From Psychromicrobium silvestre (lineage in GTDB: Bacteria; Actinomycetota; Actinomycetes; Actinomycetales; Micrococcaceae), in contig NZ_JACBYQ010000002.1 in assembly GCF_013408295.1 (NCBI RefSeq), positions 372,001-436,000 of the forward strand: 64,000 nucleotides of DNA, read 5' to 3'. The position numbers and the translations under genes were made by a program. Shown here piece after piece: positions 25,771 to 36,211 of this stretch. Under the pieces are notes generated by a model. The model was not told the DNA's origin and made no database searches. It saw nothing but the letters and a program-made list of their open reading frames with translations. Positions within the stretch are counted from its first letter, which is position 1; every line of letters begins with the position of its first letter.

Positions 25771-27936
25771 TCAGCGCACAAGCATCGCCTCATCTAGCTT
25801 GCCGTCCGGGAACAAGCAAGCATGTTCATGGTCATCGGAATGCGGACCGTCACCGGCCGCATGAATCAAGGGAGGCATCTTCTCCTGGCACATCCGCTGC
25901 TTTTCCTCCGGCAATGCCGCAAAGATCGGACACCGGCTGGTGAAGACGCAGCCCGCGGGCGCATCAAGCGGAGTGGGCAGATCGCCTTTGAGTACGATGC
26001 GTTCGCGCTGACGCTCAATCTTCGGATCCGGGATCGGAATCGCGGAGAGTAGAGCCTTGGTGTACGGATGCTGTGGGTTATCGAATACCTCATCGACATC
26101 GCCAATCTCAACGATCTTGCCCAGGTACATCACGGCCACCCGATTGGCGATATGGCGCACCACCGAGAGGTCATGGGAGACCAGAAGATAACTCAGTCCG
26201 AGTTCGGCTTTGAGCTGCTCCAGCAGGTTGATCACGCCCGCCTGCACCGAAACGTCAAGGGCGGAGACCGGCTCATCGAGGACAACGAGTTTGGGATTCG
26301 TCGCCAGTGCACGGGCAATGCCGATGCGCTGCCGCTGACCGCCGGAGAACTGGTTTGGGAAGCGATTGACGTGATCGGGCTGCAGCCCCACCAACTTCAT
26401 CAGTTCCAGAATGCGCCTTCTCATCTCGGCCTTGGGAACCTGCTGGTTTTCCAGAGGCTCCGCCAGCGCCTCAAAGACCGTGAATCTGGGGTCTAAGGCC
26501 CCGGTGGGGTCCTGGAAGACCATCTGCAGATCTTTACGAACCGTCCGTCGGACGTCGGAGGCTTTCGCCGTTTTGTTCAACGCATCGCCGATTCGAATTT
26601 CACCGCTCTGGCTCTGCTGAAACTCCATGATTTCCAGCAAGGTGGTGGTCTTGCCACAACCAGATTCACCCACGACGGCGAAGCACTCACCTTCGCGGAT
26701 ATCGAAGCTGATCCCGTCTACCGCCTTGACGGTACCAATTCGCCGTTTAACCAGCGCACCCTTCAGGAGTGGGAAGTGCTTCTTGACATCGGTCAGCTGG
26801 AGCACTGTCTTACGTTCTGACCGCGGCACACTTTCGAGCGCAGAGGGCGGAATCTCAGGCACATCGTAGACCTCGTGAGCATCAGCATTAGCGCCGATTT
26901 CCTCGGTCTTAATGCAGGCTGCCTGATGTTGAGGGTCGCCGTCAACGGTGACCAGTTGAACATCTGCGGACAGGCACTCTTCGGTAGCCAGCGGGCACCG
27001 AGAGGCGAAGGAACAACCGGGAGGCGGAGAGATCAAGTTAGGAGGAGTCCCTTTAATCGGCACCAGGGCGGCTTTCGCGCTGGTATCCACCCGGGGAATT
27101 GCCCCCAGGAGGCCGATCGTATACGGCATCCTCGGCTGGTAGTAGATGTGGTCCGCATTGCCAGTTTCCACCGAGCGCCCCGCGTACATCACCATGATTT
27201 CATCGGCGATGCCCGCCACCACACCAAGATCGTGGGTGATCATCACCACCGCGGCCCCGGTCTCTTCCTGAGCTACTTTCAGCACCTCAAGCACCTGGGC
27301 TTGGATGGTGACATCCAAGGCGGTGGTTGGCTCATCGGCGATCAGCACCTTGGGATCGTTGGCCATCGCGATCGCGATCATCACGCGCTGCCGCATCCCG
27401 CCGGAAAACTCATGCGGGAAGGCCTTGAGCCGGCTCTTCGGGCTGGGGATTCCCACCAGGCCGAGCAACTCGACGGCACGGGCCTCCTTGGCGGCCCGAC
27501 TCATCCGCGGATTGTGAATGCTCAGGGTCTCGATGATCTGATCACCAATACTGAAGACCGGGGTCAGTGAGGAGAGCGGGTCCTGGAAGATCATCGAAAG
27601 CTCTTTACCGCGGAACTCCGACATCTTGCGATCGCTCATGCCGATCAATTCGTTCCCGCGATAGCGGATCGAGCCAGTGATTTCGGCGGTCTCGGGCAAT
27701 AGACCCATAACCGCCATTGAGGTCACCGATTTGCCGGATCCCGACTCACCCACGATTCCCAGGGTACGGCCCGGTCGAACATCGAAATCAATGCCGCGCA
27801 CGGCATGGTTCAAGCCATTTTCGGTATTGAATTTAACGTTGAGGCCGCGAACGGTCAACACGGCGTCGTCGGCTGCCGGGCGGGTGCCCGAGGCAGCATT
27901 CATGTCAATCAATTCCGGTTCCAGTTCTGCCGTCAT
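25771..27936 (-). CDS. Dual ATP-binding subunit of oligopeptide ABC transporter (OppD-OppF fusion)
   Basis: A 721-residue protein carrying two complete ABC domains. The first, about residues 25-350, has GESGSGKS and [13 protein letters not shown] and ends in an OppD-type C-terminal ([12 protein letters not shown]) region. The second, about 375-710, has GESGCGKTT and [16 protein letters not shown] and also a C-terminal cysteine motif ([12 protein letters not shown]). The two Cys-rich tails are the oligopeptide-type C-terminal domains. It is a single-gene version of OppD plus OppF, so one polypeptide supplies both ATPase halves. Overlap with the OppC gene by 4 bp ensures co-expression. Confidence 0.95.
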   Translation of the reverse strand: MTAELEPELIDMNAASGTRPAADDAVLTVRGLNVKFNTENGLNHAVRGIDFDVRPGRTLGIVGESGSGKSVTSMAVMGLLPETAEITGSIRYRGNELIGMSDRKMSEFRGKELSMIFQDPLSSLTPVFSIGDQIIETLSIHNPRMSRAAKEARAVELLGLVGIPSPKSRLKAFPHEFSGGMRQRVMIAIAMANDPKVLIADEPTTALDVTIQAQVLEVLKVAQEETGAAVVMITHDLGVVAGIADEIMVMYAGRSVETGNADHIYYQPRMPYTIGLLGAIPRVDTSAKAALVPIKGTPPNLISPPPGCSFASRCPLATEECLSADVQLVTVDGDPQHQAACIKTEEIGANADAHEVYDVPEIPPSALESVPRSERKTVLQLTDVKKHFPLLKGALVKRRIGTVKAVDGISFDIREGECFAVVGESGCGKTTTLLEIMEFQQSQSGEIRIGDALNKTAKASDVRRTVRKDLQMVFQDPTGALDPRFTVFEALAEPLENQQVPKAEMRRRILELMKLVGLQPDHVNRFPNQFSGGQRQRIGIARALATNPKLVVLDEPVSALDVSVQAGVINLLEQLKAELGLSYLLVSHDLSVVRHIANRVAVMYLGKIVEIGDVDEVFDNPQHPYTKALLSAIPIPDPKIERQRERIVLKGDLPTPLDAPAGCVFTSRCPIFAALPEEKQRMCQEKMPPLIHAAGDGPHSDDHEHACLFPDGKLDEAMLVR

Positions 27937-28889
27937 TTCTTTTTCTTCTTCGCTTGCCCAACCGAAGTGGAGTTGGGATCGAATGCGTCGCGCAGACCGT
28001 CATTCATCATGGACAGGGAGCCCGTTAGGAAGAACATGGCGATCAGAGGGAACCAGAACATCCAGGGGTAGGAGCTAATCTGAGCGGTCGACTGGCCGAT
28101 CAGAACACCCAGGCTGACATCGGGATCCTTAATACCAATGCCGATGAAAGAGAACGCCACCTCACTCAAAATCGCGAAGGTCACACCACGGGTCAGCTCA
28201 AGGACCAAAAGCGAGCCAATATTGGGAACCAAGTGCCGCCAAACAATCTTTAGCGGCGGTACGCCCATGAATTGAGCGGCCTTGACGAATTCTCGAGTCA
28301 TCAGTGACTGTCCGAGTGAACGGATCAAACGAGCCGCAGCCATCCAGCCAAAAACTAACAGCACGATGGTCAGCAAAACCCAGCCAGGTATGTTGTCCTT
28401 GAGCCCGCCGCCACCACTGGTCACAATGGCGACAATCAAAATGGAGGGCACCATAATCAAGGTTTCCAGAATAAAGAGCATAATTCGCATGGTCCGACCA
28501 CCGAAGTAGGCCATCGTGCAGCCGTAGATTGCGGCGATCAGAGTTGCTCCCGCTCCGACAATCAGGCCGATCAGAATTGAGGTTCGCAGGCCTTCAACCA
28601 TCTGGGCAAAAAGGTCACGCCCACTCTGAGTGGTACCAAACCAGTGATCAGCGCTGGGACCGGTACCGATGTTGAAAACGTCAAGAGTAGTCTTGTCCCA
28701 CTTTTGTAGGAACACCCCGGCGGTGGAAAAGAGGCAGAGCAGGATAAAGATCACCAGGCCTGCAACGGCGGTTTTGTTGCGCATGAAGCGGCGGACAATG
28801 ATCCTAGTTTTGCTAATCACCTCATCGCCAGTCTCCATCGATTTCTCGATGTCAATTTCGACCGGGTCTGGAACATTCATCGTGGTCAT
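27933..28889 (-). CDS. Oligopeptide ABC transporter permease (OppC/DppC)
   Basis: This 318-residue membrane protein with six predicted helices has a long N-terminal cytoplasmic tail (first 40 residues) before the first helix, a known feature of OppC/DppC. The EAA loop is readable as KAAQFMGVPPLKIVWRHLVPN in the second half. The C-terminus is a run of lysines after DGLRDAFDPNSTSVGQA. It pairs with OppB to form the translocation path. It overlaps both neighbours by 4 bp (ATGA), so the three genes form one tightly coupled unit. Confidence 0.93.
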   Translation of the reverse strand: MTTMNVPDPVEIDIEKSMETGDEVISKTRIIVRRFMRNKTAVAGLVIFILLCLFSTAGVFLQKWDKTTLDVFNIGTGPSADHWFGTTQSGRDLFAQMVEGLRTSILIGLIVGAGATLIAAIYGCTMAYFGGRTMRIMLFILETLIMVPSILIVAIVTSGGGGLKDNIPGWVLLTIVLLVFGWMAAARLIRSLGQSLMTREFVKAAQFMGVPPLKIVWRHLVPNIGSLLVLELTRGVTFAILSEVAFSFIGIGIKDPDVSLGVLIGQSTAQISSYPWMFWFPLIAMFFLTGSLSMMNDGLRDAFDPNSTSVGQAKKKKK

Positions 28890-29869
28890 GACACCCTCAC
28901 TCTCGGGTCAACCAGAGTGGTGGCAAAGTCAGCCAGCACCGCTCCCACAGCGAAAATAACCGAACCGAAAGTCACCGTAGCCACCGTGCCATTTACATCG
29001 GCCGCGGTGATGACTTCAAAGGACCACCGCCCGATGCCAGGCCAGGCAAAGATCTGCTCGGCGAAGATAGCGCCGGTAAAGAGAGCCGGGATATTGAAGG
29101 CGATGGACTGAGCCACCGGAATGAAGGAAACCCGCAGCGCATGTTTTCGAATGGCTTGATTTCTGGTCAAGCCCTTGGCCCTAGCGGTACGGACAAAGTC
29201 GGCATTGACGTTGTCCAGAAGATACTGTCGCTGCGCCACCTGATAACCCTGCCAACCCAGGATGGTCAGGGCGAAGGTGGGCACCACATAGTGCGCAGCC
29301 AAATCAACGATGGCAGGCCAGCCCTGTTCCACCCCGACGGATGATATCCCTGTCACAAACAGGCTCTGGGTACCGGTCCATTCGTTGATCTTGATGGCCA
29401 GCAACTGGATCAGGAAGTAACCCACCGGAGCGGGCAGGATGTAAACGAAATAGCTGTAGCCGGTGATGACTCGATCGGAAACCTTGTACTGCCGAGCCGC
29501 AGAATAGACGCCCAGCGCGATGCCGATGATGATGGTCAGGATCAGCGAGACCAAGATCAACCGGGTGGAAACCCAGACTCGATCGCCGAACTGAGTATTG
29601 ATGAAGCCGCCATTGGGGCTGCGTCCCCAATCCCAGCGGGTGACAACACCAACCAGCCAATCGACGTAGCGTTCCCAAGGGTTCTTGGTGGGATCGAGGC
29701 CAAGGCTAGCGAAGTTCGCCTGGACCTGTTCCGGCGTGGGCTTGGGAATCTTCTCCTGTTCCAGAAGCGCAGGCTTCATGGAGGAGACAGCGAGGAAATA
29801 AGTCGCCGTTGTGGTGATGAAGATCATCACCAGGTAGCTGGCGGCTCGCTTGAGCAAGTATAAAAGCAT
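28886..29869 (-). CDS. Oligopeptide ABC transporter permease (OppB/DppB)
   Basis: A 327-residue permease with a first helix (RAASYLVMIFITTTATYFLA), a long extracytoplasmic loop (KPTPEQVQANFASLGLDPTKNP), and the DppB-type EAA loop ARAKGLTRNQAIRKHALRVSFIPV in the C-terminal half. It is the first gene of the opp unit; upstream is a 555-bp region containing whatever promoter drives it. The insert after the first helix is the usual OppB extracytoplasmic domain. Start ATG 29869; the ribosome site is weak (AGAAGC). Substrate is predicted to be peptides but not proven. Confidence 0.93.
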   Translation of the reverse strand: MLLYLLKRAASYLVMIFITTTATYFLAVSSMKPALLEQEKIPKPTPEQVQANFASLGLDPTKNPWERYVDWLVGVVTRWDWGRSPNGGFINTQFGDRVWVSTRLILVSLILTIIIGIALGVYSAARQYKVSDRVITGYSYFVYILPAPVGYFLIQLLAIKINEWTGTQSLFVTGISSVGVEQGWPAIVDLAAHYVVPTFALTILGWQGYQVAQRQYLLDNVNADFVRTARAKGLTRNQAIRKHALRVSFIPVAQSIAFNIPALFTGAIFAEQIFAWPGIGRWSFEVITAADVNGTVATVTFGSVIFAVGAVLADFATTLVDPRVRVS

Positions 29870-30424
29870 GGAACGAAAGCTTCTAGGACCAGGGACTCTT
29901 CTGTTCAGCGCCGATGTGCGGACTGGAAGAAATTCCCGAAATTCCCATAACCAACGTTGACACCTTGTACTTCCTCTCGAATGGCTTGTGGCCTGACGAG
30001 TGACGGGACCTTAGCTTGAAGCAGTTCGCTTCAGAAGTGAGATGAACGGCTGAGGCCTTTTGGCCCACCATCCCCCACTGACTATGCCGCACGTCACATT
30101 GCACCGAATGTAGCACAGCGTTTACACACTCAGTTCATAATTCACAGGAAGGTTTATCTACCTGATAACCGGATCACGCGCATTAATTTCGCCGACCAAT
30201 CCCCCGCCCAAAAAGCTTGCCTGAACGAATATTCCGCTATTTCTAGGGGAACTTAAAACCAACGATTCGGGTCGAGGAGTCCTTTTACCAGCAACAAGCT
30301 ACGCCCCCGGCAATCAGGATGACTCAACCCCGTTACGCAAAAGTTACCCAACTGTCACTCTCGACCTGGATATATATGCAACTTATGTTGACTTGTATGC
30401 AACCTTCGGGCTTATCCTAAGGAT
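29870..30424. other. Intergenic region between opp operon and aminotransferase
   Basis: These 555 bp between divergent genes hold no convincing ORF; the longest minus-strand frame (29883-30116) lacks family features. A 9-bp tandem repeat GAAATTCCC (29929-29946) lies close to the oppB start, and an 8-bp direct repeat TATGCAAC (30375 and 30396) close to the aminotransferase start. No opp promoter could be placed with confidence. Confidence 0.6.
30375..30418 (+). promoter_or_regulatory. Candidate aminotransferase promoter with direct repeat
   Basis: TTGACT at 30388-30393 and TATCCT at 30413-30418 (19 bp apart, longer than ideal). Two TATGCAAC repeats 21 bp apart (30375-30382, 30396-30403) bracket the -35 element and would face the same side of the helix, as for a direct-repeat binder. 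If this promoter is used, transcription starts at or near the GTG at 30425, giving a leaderless message. Confidence 0.4.
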
Positions 30425-31669
30425 GTGACCTCCATCATGCAGCAGCCCGATTCCCCGCGCGAGACCTACTCCCCGACTGAGTTGTTTTCAAAGCGTGCCG
30501 CCAATATCAAGCAATCCGCCGTTCGCGATGTTTTTGAGATCTCCATGCAGCCCGGACTGATCTCCCTCGCTGGCGGCAATCCCTACCTGCAATCCCTCCC
30601 CTTGGCCGAACTGGGCCAATCGGCTGCGCAAGTGATCGCGGAGCAAGGACTCGAAGCCCTGCAATATGGAGGCGGTCAAGGCACCCGGGAACTTCGCGAG
30701 CAGATTTGCCAGGTGATGGCAGCCGAGGGGATAACCGACGCCGATCCGGACAATGTAGTGATCACTGCGGGCTCGCAGTCTGCCCAGGATGTGGCCGCCA
30801 AGGTGTTCTGCGATCCGGGCGATGTCGTCCTAGTGGAGGATCCCACCTACGTGGGCGCCCTGAATGCCTTTGAGGTTTACCAGGTAGAGGTGCTGCCCGC
30901 TGTCGTCGACGGCGAAGGGCTAGTTCCCGAGGCCCTGCGGCAACGCTTGGCTGAGCTGCGCGAAGCTGGCAAGAAAGTGAAACTGCTCTACACCATCCCC
31001 ACCTTTAATAATCCTTCCGGAGTGACGCTCGCCGAAACTCGGCGTCAGCAGATTATTGATATATGCCGTGAAGAGCATGTTCTCATCTTGGAAGATAATC
31101 CCTACGGCCTGCTCAAGTTCGATGGTCACCCGGAAGCCCCTTTGCGTGCCAGGGACGCCGAAAACGTCATCTACCTAGGCTCGTTTTCCAAGATCTTCGC
31201 ACCCGGCCTGCGAATTGGCTGGGCTTTGGTGCCCGCCGAGCTTAAACAGAGGTTCTATCTGGCGAGCGAGGCAGTGACTCTTTGCCCGCCGTCGTTCAAC
31301 CAAATGCTGATTTCGGCATACCTGCGCGATTACGACTGGATGGGCCAGATCCGACGCTACCGCGAACTCTACTCAGAGCGCTGCGAGACCATGATTGAGG
31401 CTCTGGAAGAGCACATGCCCGCCGGAGTGGAATGGACCCGGCCCGCGGGCGGATTCTTCGTCTGGCTGACCCTGCCGGAACACGTGGACACCTATCCACT
31501 GCTGCAGGAGGGCATTGCCGCCGGTGTAGTTTTCGTCCCCGGTGCGGCTTTCACCACAGCCTCACACAGCAACTCGCTGCGCCTGGCCTTTAGCGCGGTG
31601 AGTTCGGAAAACATCCGAGAGGGCGTCAAACGACTGGCCCCGGTGCTGGCCAAAGCCATCGCCGCCTAG
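30425..31669 (+). CDS. PLP-dependent aminotransferase (class I/II, LysN/MocR-like)
   Basis: This 414-residue fold-type I aminotransferase has SMQPGLISLAGGNPYLQSLP at the N-terminus (the G-x-P binding loop), YTIPTFNNPSGVTLAETRR (conserved N-x-P-x-G), LEDNPYGLLKF with the cofactor Asp, and LGSFSKIFAPGLRIGW containing the Schiff-base Lys. Together these fit the 2-aminoadipate/aromatic aminotransferase group, which is related to the C-terminal half of MocR regulators but here lacks the GntR HTH. The start is taken at GTG 30425; ATG at 30437 is the alternative and neither has a good ribosome site. The amino donor is unknown. Confidence 0.9.
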   Translation: MTSIMQQPDSPRETYSPTELFSKRAANIKQSAVRDVFEISMQPGLISLAGGNPYLQSLPLAELGQSAAQVIAEQGLEALQYGGGQGTRELREQICQVMAAEGITDADPDNVVITAGSQSAQDVAAKVFCDPGDVVLVEDPTYVGALNAFEVYQVEVLPAVVDGEGLVPEALRQRLAELREAGKKVKLLYTIPTFNNPSGVTLAETRRQQIIDICREEHVLILEDNPYGLLKFDGHPEAPLRARDAENVIYLGSFSKIFAPGLRIGWALVPAELKQRFYLASEAVTLCPPSFNQMLISAYLRDYDWMGQIRRYRELYSERCETMIEALEEHMPAGVEWTRPAGGFFVWLTLPEHVDTYPLLQEGIAAGVVFVPGAAFTTASHSNSLRLAFSAVSSENIREGVKRLAPVLAKAIAA

Positions 31670-31721
31670 TCTCACCGCTACCAACCTTGCCAGCCCGCCG
31701 TCGTCGTGATGGGCTGGGCTT

Positions 31722-32579
31722 ATGCCAAGCCAGCTGACCTTAGTCACCGAGGATGGCTTGAGCATCGCGGCCACAGTTTTTGAGGCAAGCCCTCAAACAG
31801 CTTCGGAAACCGTGGTGATCAGTTGCGCCACCGGCGTGCTGGCTCGCTACTACCGACGCTATGCGGAGTTCCTGGCCGCTCAGGGCTTCCGCACGGTGAC
31901 TTTCGATTATCGCGGCATTGGTGGCTCCAGCGTAGGCGCGCTCGGCTCGCTACGTGGACGCTGGAGCGACTGGGGACGGTACGATCTGGACGCCGTTCTC
32001 GGTTACGCCCTGCAATCGGGGCCATCATCGGGAAGGGTCTCGCTGATTGGCCACAGCTTTGGCGGATTCGCGGCCGGCCTGGCTCCGCAAGGTCGCAGCT
32101 TGAGCCGGATCTTGGCCATCGGGGCGCAACACGCTTTCTGGCTCGACTACCGTCGGCAGCAAAAACTGGCTTTTTGGTATCGCTGGCATCTCCAGATGCC
32201 AGCACTCACCCTGAGACTTGGCTACTATCCAGGCAAAAAGCTGGGGCTAACCGAAGATCTTCCCCGTGGGGTAGCGCTGGACTGGGCGCGCAGCCCCAGA
32301 AACTTCACTCGGGGCCAGCCAGAGCTCCGGGAGAACCTGGCCGCAGTCACGGCTCCGCTGACGGCACTAGCCAGCAGCGACGATCCTTACGCCACCCGGC
32401 GAGCCACCCAGCGGATGCTCCGCTACTACAGCTCCGCCCCGAGCTCGGTAGCTTTCCTCAACCCGGAGCGTTACGGCGAGCGGAGCCTCGGGCACTTCGC
32501 CCTTTTCCAATCGAGATTCGAAAACAGCTTCTGGGCGGAGACGGTGGACTATTTGCACGACGGCGACCCCTGGCGCTAG
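31722..32579 (+). CDS. Alpha/beta-fold hydrolase
   Basis: This 285-residue hydrolase shows the pattern VISCATGVLARYYRRYAEFLAAQGFRTVTFDYRGIGGSS (early strand, helix, and oxyanion region), then LIGHSFGGFAAGL with the G-x-S-x-G nucleophile near residue 112. Later, LTALASSDDPYATRRA carries a candidate Asp and RSLGHFALF a candidate His. The DYRGIGGS signature is that of the serine-aminopeptidase/lysophospholipase-like subgroup. Substrate is not predictable. It follows the aminotransferase by 52 bp on the same strand and converges on the bkd operon. Confidence 0.87.
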   Translation: MPSQLTLVTEDGLSIAATVFEASPQTASETVVISCATGVLARYYRRYAEFLAAQGFRTVTFDYRGIGGSSVGALGSLRGRWSDWGRYDLDAVLGYALQSGPSSGRVSLIGHSFGGFAAGLAPQGRSLSRILAIGAQHAFWLDYRRQQKLAFWYRWHLQMPALTLRLGYYPGKKLGLTEDLPRGVALDWARSPRNFTRGQPELRENLAAVTAPLTALASSDDPYATRRATQRMLRYYSSAPSSVAFLNPERYGERSLGHFALFQSRFENSFWAETVDYLHDGDPWR

Positions 32580-32609
32580 GCACCTGACTCGCCTTGGTCT
32601 GGGCTTGGC

Positions 32610-33935
32610 TCAGTCCAGCAGCAGAGCCGGCTCCTCCAAAATAGCTGCCACGTCCACCAGGAAGCGGGCGGCTAGATCGCCATCCACCACCCGATGATCG
32701 AAAGAACCTCCCAGTGTGGTGACCCAACGCGGCTGAACCACACCATCAACCACCCACGGTTTCTGCTTTATGGTGCCAAAAGCGACGATCGCCACTTCGC
32801 CCGGATTGAGGATCGGAGTGCCGGTATCTAGCCCTAGTGCACCAATATTGGTGATGCTAAGCGTTCCGCCTTGCATCTGCGCGGGTTGCGTCCGCCCCTC
32901 CCTGGCCGTGATGGTCAGTTCGTTCAGGGCGACTGCCAGCTCCCGCAGCGAAAGGTCCTGAGCATCCTTGATATTCGGCACCATCAAACCACGCGGAGTA
33001 GCCGCGGCAATGCCAAGGTTCATGAACCGCTTGACCAGAATCTCCTGCTCACCCCAGCTCGCATTGACGCCAGGGTTGCGCTCGGCGGCCCAGATCACGG
33101 CCTTGGCCACAATCAGCAAGGGAGAGACCTTCACCTCCTGGAAATCCCGGCTCGCCTTGAGTCGCTTGACGAATTCCATTGTCCGGCTGGCATCAACCTC
33201 GACAAAAATCGAAACATGCGGGGCACTAAAAGCACTTTGCACCATCGCCTGGGCGGTGGCCTTGCGCACGCCCTTGACCGGGATCCGCTCGATTCGGTCC
33301 CCGCTCTTTGCACCTTGCCCGCCCTGAAAACTCAGCAAATCCTGTCGCGTTACCTCACCACGAGCTCCGGTGGCTGGTACCTGAGCCAGCTCAATGCCTA
33401 GATCCTTCGCCGCCTTGCGAACCGGGGGCGTGGCCAAAGCGCGGACCGGACGCTCCTGGGGCACCGCCGTCGTGCTGGTCTTTGCAGGAACTGGGCTACT
33501 CGCTGAAGAACTTACGGTGCGGGGGCGCCGCCTGACCGCATCAGCCTTCGGCCCCGATCCGACCAGAGGGGCCGGTGCAGCCTCGATACTCGGTTCGGTG
33601 AGCTTGACCATCCGATCGTCGATCAGAGCTGGGTCCAGATCGAGCAGGCCACTGCTCGGAACCGAAGTCGTACTTGCCGCTTGCTGAGCCGGCAGCTCTG
33701 CCGCCGAACCCACCGAAATCAGCGGAGTGCCGACGTCGACCGTCTGCCCCTCCGCAACCATCAGTTCAATCACCCGACCGGCATAGGGAGAGGGCAATTC
33801 CACGAGCGATTTAGCGGTCTCAATCTCCACCAAAACATCATTGATCGCCACGATATCGCCCGGTTTGACCTTCCAGGAGACAACCTCCGCCTCGGTCAAA
33901 CCCTCGCCTACATCCGGCAAATTAAAAGTATTCAT
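32610..33935 (-). CDS. bkdC: 2-oxoacid dehydrogenase E2 (lipoamide acyltransferase)
   Basis: A 441-residue E2 subunit starting at ATG 33935, behind GAGAGGAA. It has one N-terminal lipoyl domain with the attachment lysine in IETAKSLVE (Lys42). An Ala/Pro/Ser-rich linker follows, then the E3-binding domain ([26 protein letters not shown]), and the catalytic domain ending in [11 protein letters not shown] with the conserved His and Asp. It transfers the acyl group from lipoamide to CoA in the 2-oxoacid dehydrogenase complex. The single lipoyl domain and the clustering with E1 alpha and beta match the branched-chain type (bkdABC of Mycobacterium). No E3 lies nearby. Confidence 0.93.
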   Translation of the reverse strand: MNTFNLPDVGEGLTEAEVVSWKVKPGDIVAINDVLVEIETAKSLVELPSPYAGRVIELMVAEGQTVDVGTPLISVGSAAELPAQQAASTTSVPSSGLLDLDPALIDDRMVKLTEPSIEAAPAPLVGSGPKADAVRRRPRTVSSSASSPVPAKTSTTAVPQERPVRALATPPVRKAAKDLGIELAQVPATGARGEVTRQDLLSFQGGQGAKSGDRIERIPVKGVRKATAQAMVQSAFSAPHVSIFVEVDASRTMEFVKRLKASRDFQEVKVSPLLIVAKAVIWAAERNPGVNASWGEQEILVKRFMNLGIAAATPRGLMVPNIKDAQDLSLRELAVALNELTITAREGRTQPAQMQGGTLSITNIGALGLDTGTPILNPGEVAIVAFGTIKQKPWVVDGVVQPRWVTTLGGSFDHRVVDGDLAARFLVDVAAILEEPALLLD

Positions 33936-33945
33936 CTGGTTCCTC

Positions 33946-34920
33946 TCAATAAGCCATGGCGCGGTCGAAGGCCTCAAGAATGCGGTCGATATCCGGCAGG
34001 TACTGCTCTTCCACCTTCGCGACCGGATATGGCAGATGGAAGCCGCCAATCCGGATCACCGGGGATTGCAGTGAGTAGAAAGCTCGCTCGCTGATCCGCG
34101 CCGCGATTTCGCCACCCAGGCCGCCGAAGGTTGGCGCCTCATGGGCAATCAGCAGCCTGCCGGTCTTTTGCACCGAACGGGTAATGGTGTCGAAGTCGAT
34201 AGGAGAGAGCGAGCGCAGATCAATCACCTCAAGGCTATGCCCGTCCTGTTCGGCCGCGTTTGCTGCCGCGAGCGCCACCGGAACCAACGGCCCGTAGGCC
34301 AGCACGGTCGCATCCTCGCCGCTACGCAGCACCTGAGCCTCGAAGGGACCTCGGCCGGGCTCCTCGGTATTGACCTCACCCTTGAGCCAGTAGCGGCGTT
34401 TTGGTTCGAAAATGATCACCGGATCCGCGCAGCTCACCGCCTGCTGAATCATCCAATAAGCATCGTGCGGATTGGAGGGGGTGATGATTCGCAGACCCGC
34501 AGTGTGCGCAAAGAGCGCCTCCGGGGACTCCGAGTGGTGCTCGATGGAGCCGATGCCGCCGCCGTAGGGAATCCGGATCACCACGCTGGTACTCAAGATG
34601 CCCTCACTGCGAGCGTGCAGTTTGGCTAGCTGGGTGGTGATCTGGTTGAAGCCCGGAAAGACGAAGCCGTCGAACTGAATCTCACAGATCGGCCGGTAGC
34701 CGCGCATGGCTAGGCCGATCGCGGTACCGATAATGCCGGACTCCGCGAGCGGGGTGTCCACCACCTTGAGCTCTCCAAATTCGGCTTTGAGCCCCTCAGT
34801 GACCCGGTAAACCCCACCCAGGGCACCAATATCCTCGCCCATCAGAAGACTCTTCGGATCGGAGGCCAGGCTGCGGCGGAGACCGGCATTAATTGCCTTC
34901 GCAATGGTCATGGTGCTCAT
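33946..34920 (-). CDS. bkdB: 2-oxoacid dehydrogenase E1 component, beta subunit
   Basis: A 324-residue E1 beta, starting at ATG 34920 which overlaps the E1 alpha stop as ATGA; in-frame codons upstream are inside E1 alpha. [41 protein letters not shown] is the family N-terminus, with the catalytic Glu in the MGEDIG segment. [18 protein letters not shown] is a cofactor or interface region. It forms a heterotetramer with E1 alpha to decarboxylate 2-oxoacids using thiamine diphosphate. It is separated from E2 by only 10 bp. Confidence 0.94.
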   Translation of the reverse strand: MSTMTIAKAINAGLRRSLASDPKSLLMGEDIGALGGVYRVTEGLKAEFGELKVVDTPLAESGIIGTAIGLAMRGYRPICEIQFDGFVFPGFNQITTQLAKLHARSEGILSTSVVIRIPYGGGIGSIEHHSESPEALFAHTAGLRIITPSNPHDAYWMIQQAVSCADPVIIFEPKRRYWLKGEVNTEEPGRGPFEAQVLRSGEDATVLAYGPLVPVALAAANAAEQDGHSLEVIDLRSLSPIDFDTITRSVQKTGRLLIAHEAPTFGGLGGEIAARISERAFYSLQSPVIRIGGFHLPYPVAKVEEQYLPDIDRILEAFDRAMAY

Positions 34921-36083
34921 GCTTGCCCGCTTTCCGGGGCGAAGCCCTGCTCGTACTGTTCCAGCCACGCGAGTTCTTCGCTGACCAAGGGGTGCTGTTC
35001 GGCGTAGACCTGGGCAAAGGATGCCCTCAGGTCCGGGTTGGTCATGGCCAGCACATCCTGCCGTAGCTGAGTGGCTAGCTGATCGGATTCGATTTTCAAC
35101 TGTTCGAAAAACTCATCGTCTACATGCCCTTCGGCGCGCAGTAGAGTTTCCAGCCTGGAGAGTGGATCGCGGCTACGCCAGCTCTCTTCCTCGGCGCTCT
35201 CCCGATACTTGGTGGGGTCGTCTGCGGTGGTATGAGCACCCAGCCGATAGGTCACGGCTTCGATCAGCACCGGCCCCTTCCCGCTTCTGGCGTGCTCCAG
35301 CGCCCACTGGCTCACCGCGTAAACCGCGAGCACATCGTTGCCATCCACTCGGACTCCCGGGAAGCCGTAGCCTGCCGCGCGCTGAGCCAACGGAACACGG
35401 GACTGTACCTTGAAGGGCACCGAGATAGCCCACTGGTTGTTCTGGCAGAAGAACACCACAGGAGCCTGGAAGGAAGCCGCGAAGACCATTGATTCGTGCA
35501 CGTCCCCCTCGGAACTAGCACCGTCACCGAAATAGGCGACGACGGCGGCCTCCGTGTCGGGTGCCTCCAGCTGGTCCCGTTGGATGCCCATGGCGTATCC
35601 CACCGCGTGCAAGGTCTGGGCAGCAAGCACCAAGGTATAGAGGTGGAAATTGTATTGCAGCGGGTTCCAGCCGCCATGCGAGACACCGCGGAAAACCTTG
35701 AGTAGCTGGGCAGGGTTGAGGCCTCGGGTCATCGCTACGGCATGTTCGCGGTAGGTCGGGAAGAGATAGTCCTGGGCTTGGGTGGCCCGGCCGGAGCCAA
35801 CCTGCGCGGCTTCCTGTCCTGTCATCGGCACCCACATGGCCAGCTCACCTTGACGCTGCAGGGCAGTGGCTTCCTGATCGAAACGCCTGGCCAAAGCCAT
35901 GTCCCGGTAGAACTGCCGAAGCTGTTCCGCGGGCAAGTCCTCGGCATACCTGCCGAAGAAATCGTCCTGACGACGCTCGCCTTTGGGACTCAGTAACTGC
36001 ACTAGGTCCGACTCGGCAAAGGGGGCAACCTCGCCTCCGGGGGTGCCGTCACTTTCGGTTTCGGGCAGATTCGCTGTGGTCAC
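34917..36083 (-). CDS. bkdA: 2-oxoacid dehydrogenase E1 component, alpha subunit
   Basis: A 388-residue E1 alpha starting at GTG 36083, preceded by GAGG. The thiamine diphosphate motif runs from GDGASSEGDVHESM to FFCQNNQWA, and the phosphorylation-loop-like segment YRLGAHTTADDPTKYR is present. It carries out the first half of branched-chain 2-oxoacid or pyruvate oxidation. The gene order E1 alpha-E1 beta-E2 with overlaps is that of an operon, which begins downstream of inverted repeats at 36114-36159. Branched-chain versus pyruvate substrate cannot be settled from sequence alone. Confidence 0.94.
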   Translation of the reverse strand: MTTANLPETESDGTPGGEVAPFAESDLVQLLSPKGERRQDDFFGRYAEDLPAEQLRQFYRDMALARRFDQEATALQRQGELAMWVPMTGQEAAQVGSGRATQAQDYLFPTYREHAVAMTRGLNPAQLLKVFRGVSHGGWNPLQYNFHLYTLVLAAQTLHAVGYAMGIQRDQLEAPDTEAAVVAYFGDGASSEGDVHESMVFAASFQAPVVFFCQNNQWAISVPFKVQSRVPLAQRAAGYGFPGVRVDGNDVLAVYAVSQWALEHARSGKGPVLIEAVTYRLGAHTTADDPTKYRESAEEESWRSRDPLSRLETLLRAEGHVDDEFFEQLKIESDQLATQLRQDVLAMTNPDLRASFAQVYAEQHPLVSEELAWLEQYEQGFAPESGQA

Positions 36084-36113
36084 AGCAGACCTCGATCCAT
36101 GCTTCGAGTACAG

Positions 36114-36159
36114 ATATATTCCCCGAAGGGAATGTATAACTCACAGGGAATATCTCCCT
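36114..36159. promoter_or_regulatory. Palindromic region upstream of bkd operon
   Basis: Two inverted repeats lie 31-76 bp before the E1 alpha GTG. The first (36114-36137) has ATATATTCCC and GGGAATGTAT arms, 9 of 10 paired, with CGAA between. The second (36145-36159) has AGGGA and TCCCT arms around ATATC. Both share the GGGAAT core. Lrp- or GntR-type control of bkd genes is known elsewhere; the regulator here is not identified. Confidence 0.55.
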
Positions 36160-36211
36160 GATCCGTCTTCCACTCTAATCAAAAACCAGCCAAGAACCGT
36201 CATGTGAAGGA

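Noticed and set aside
29883-30116. 77-codon minus-strand ORF upstream of oppB
   Set aside because: No family motif or ribosome site; it occupies the oppB leader and is better explained as chance.
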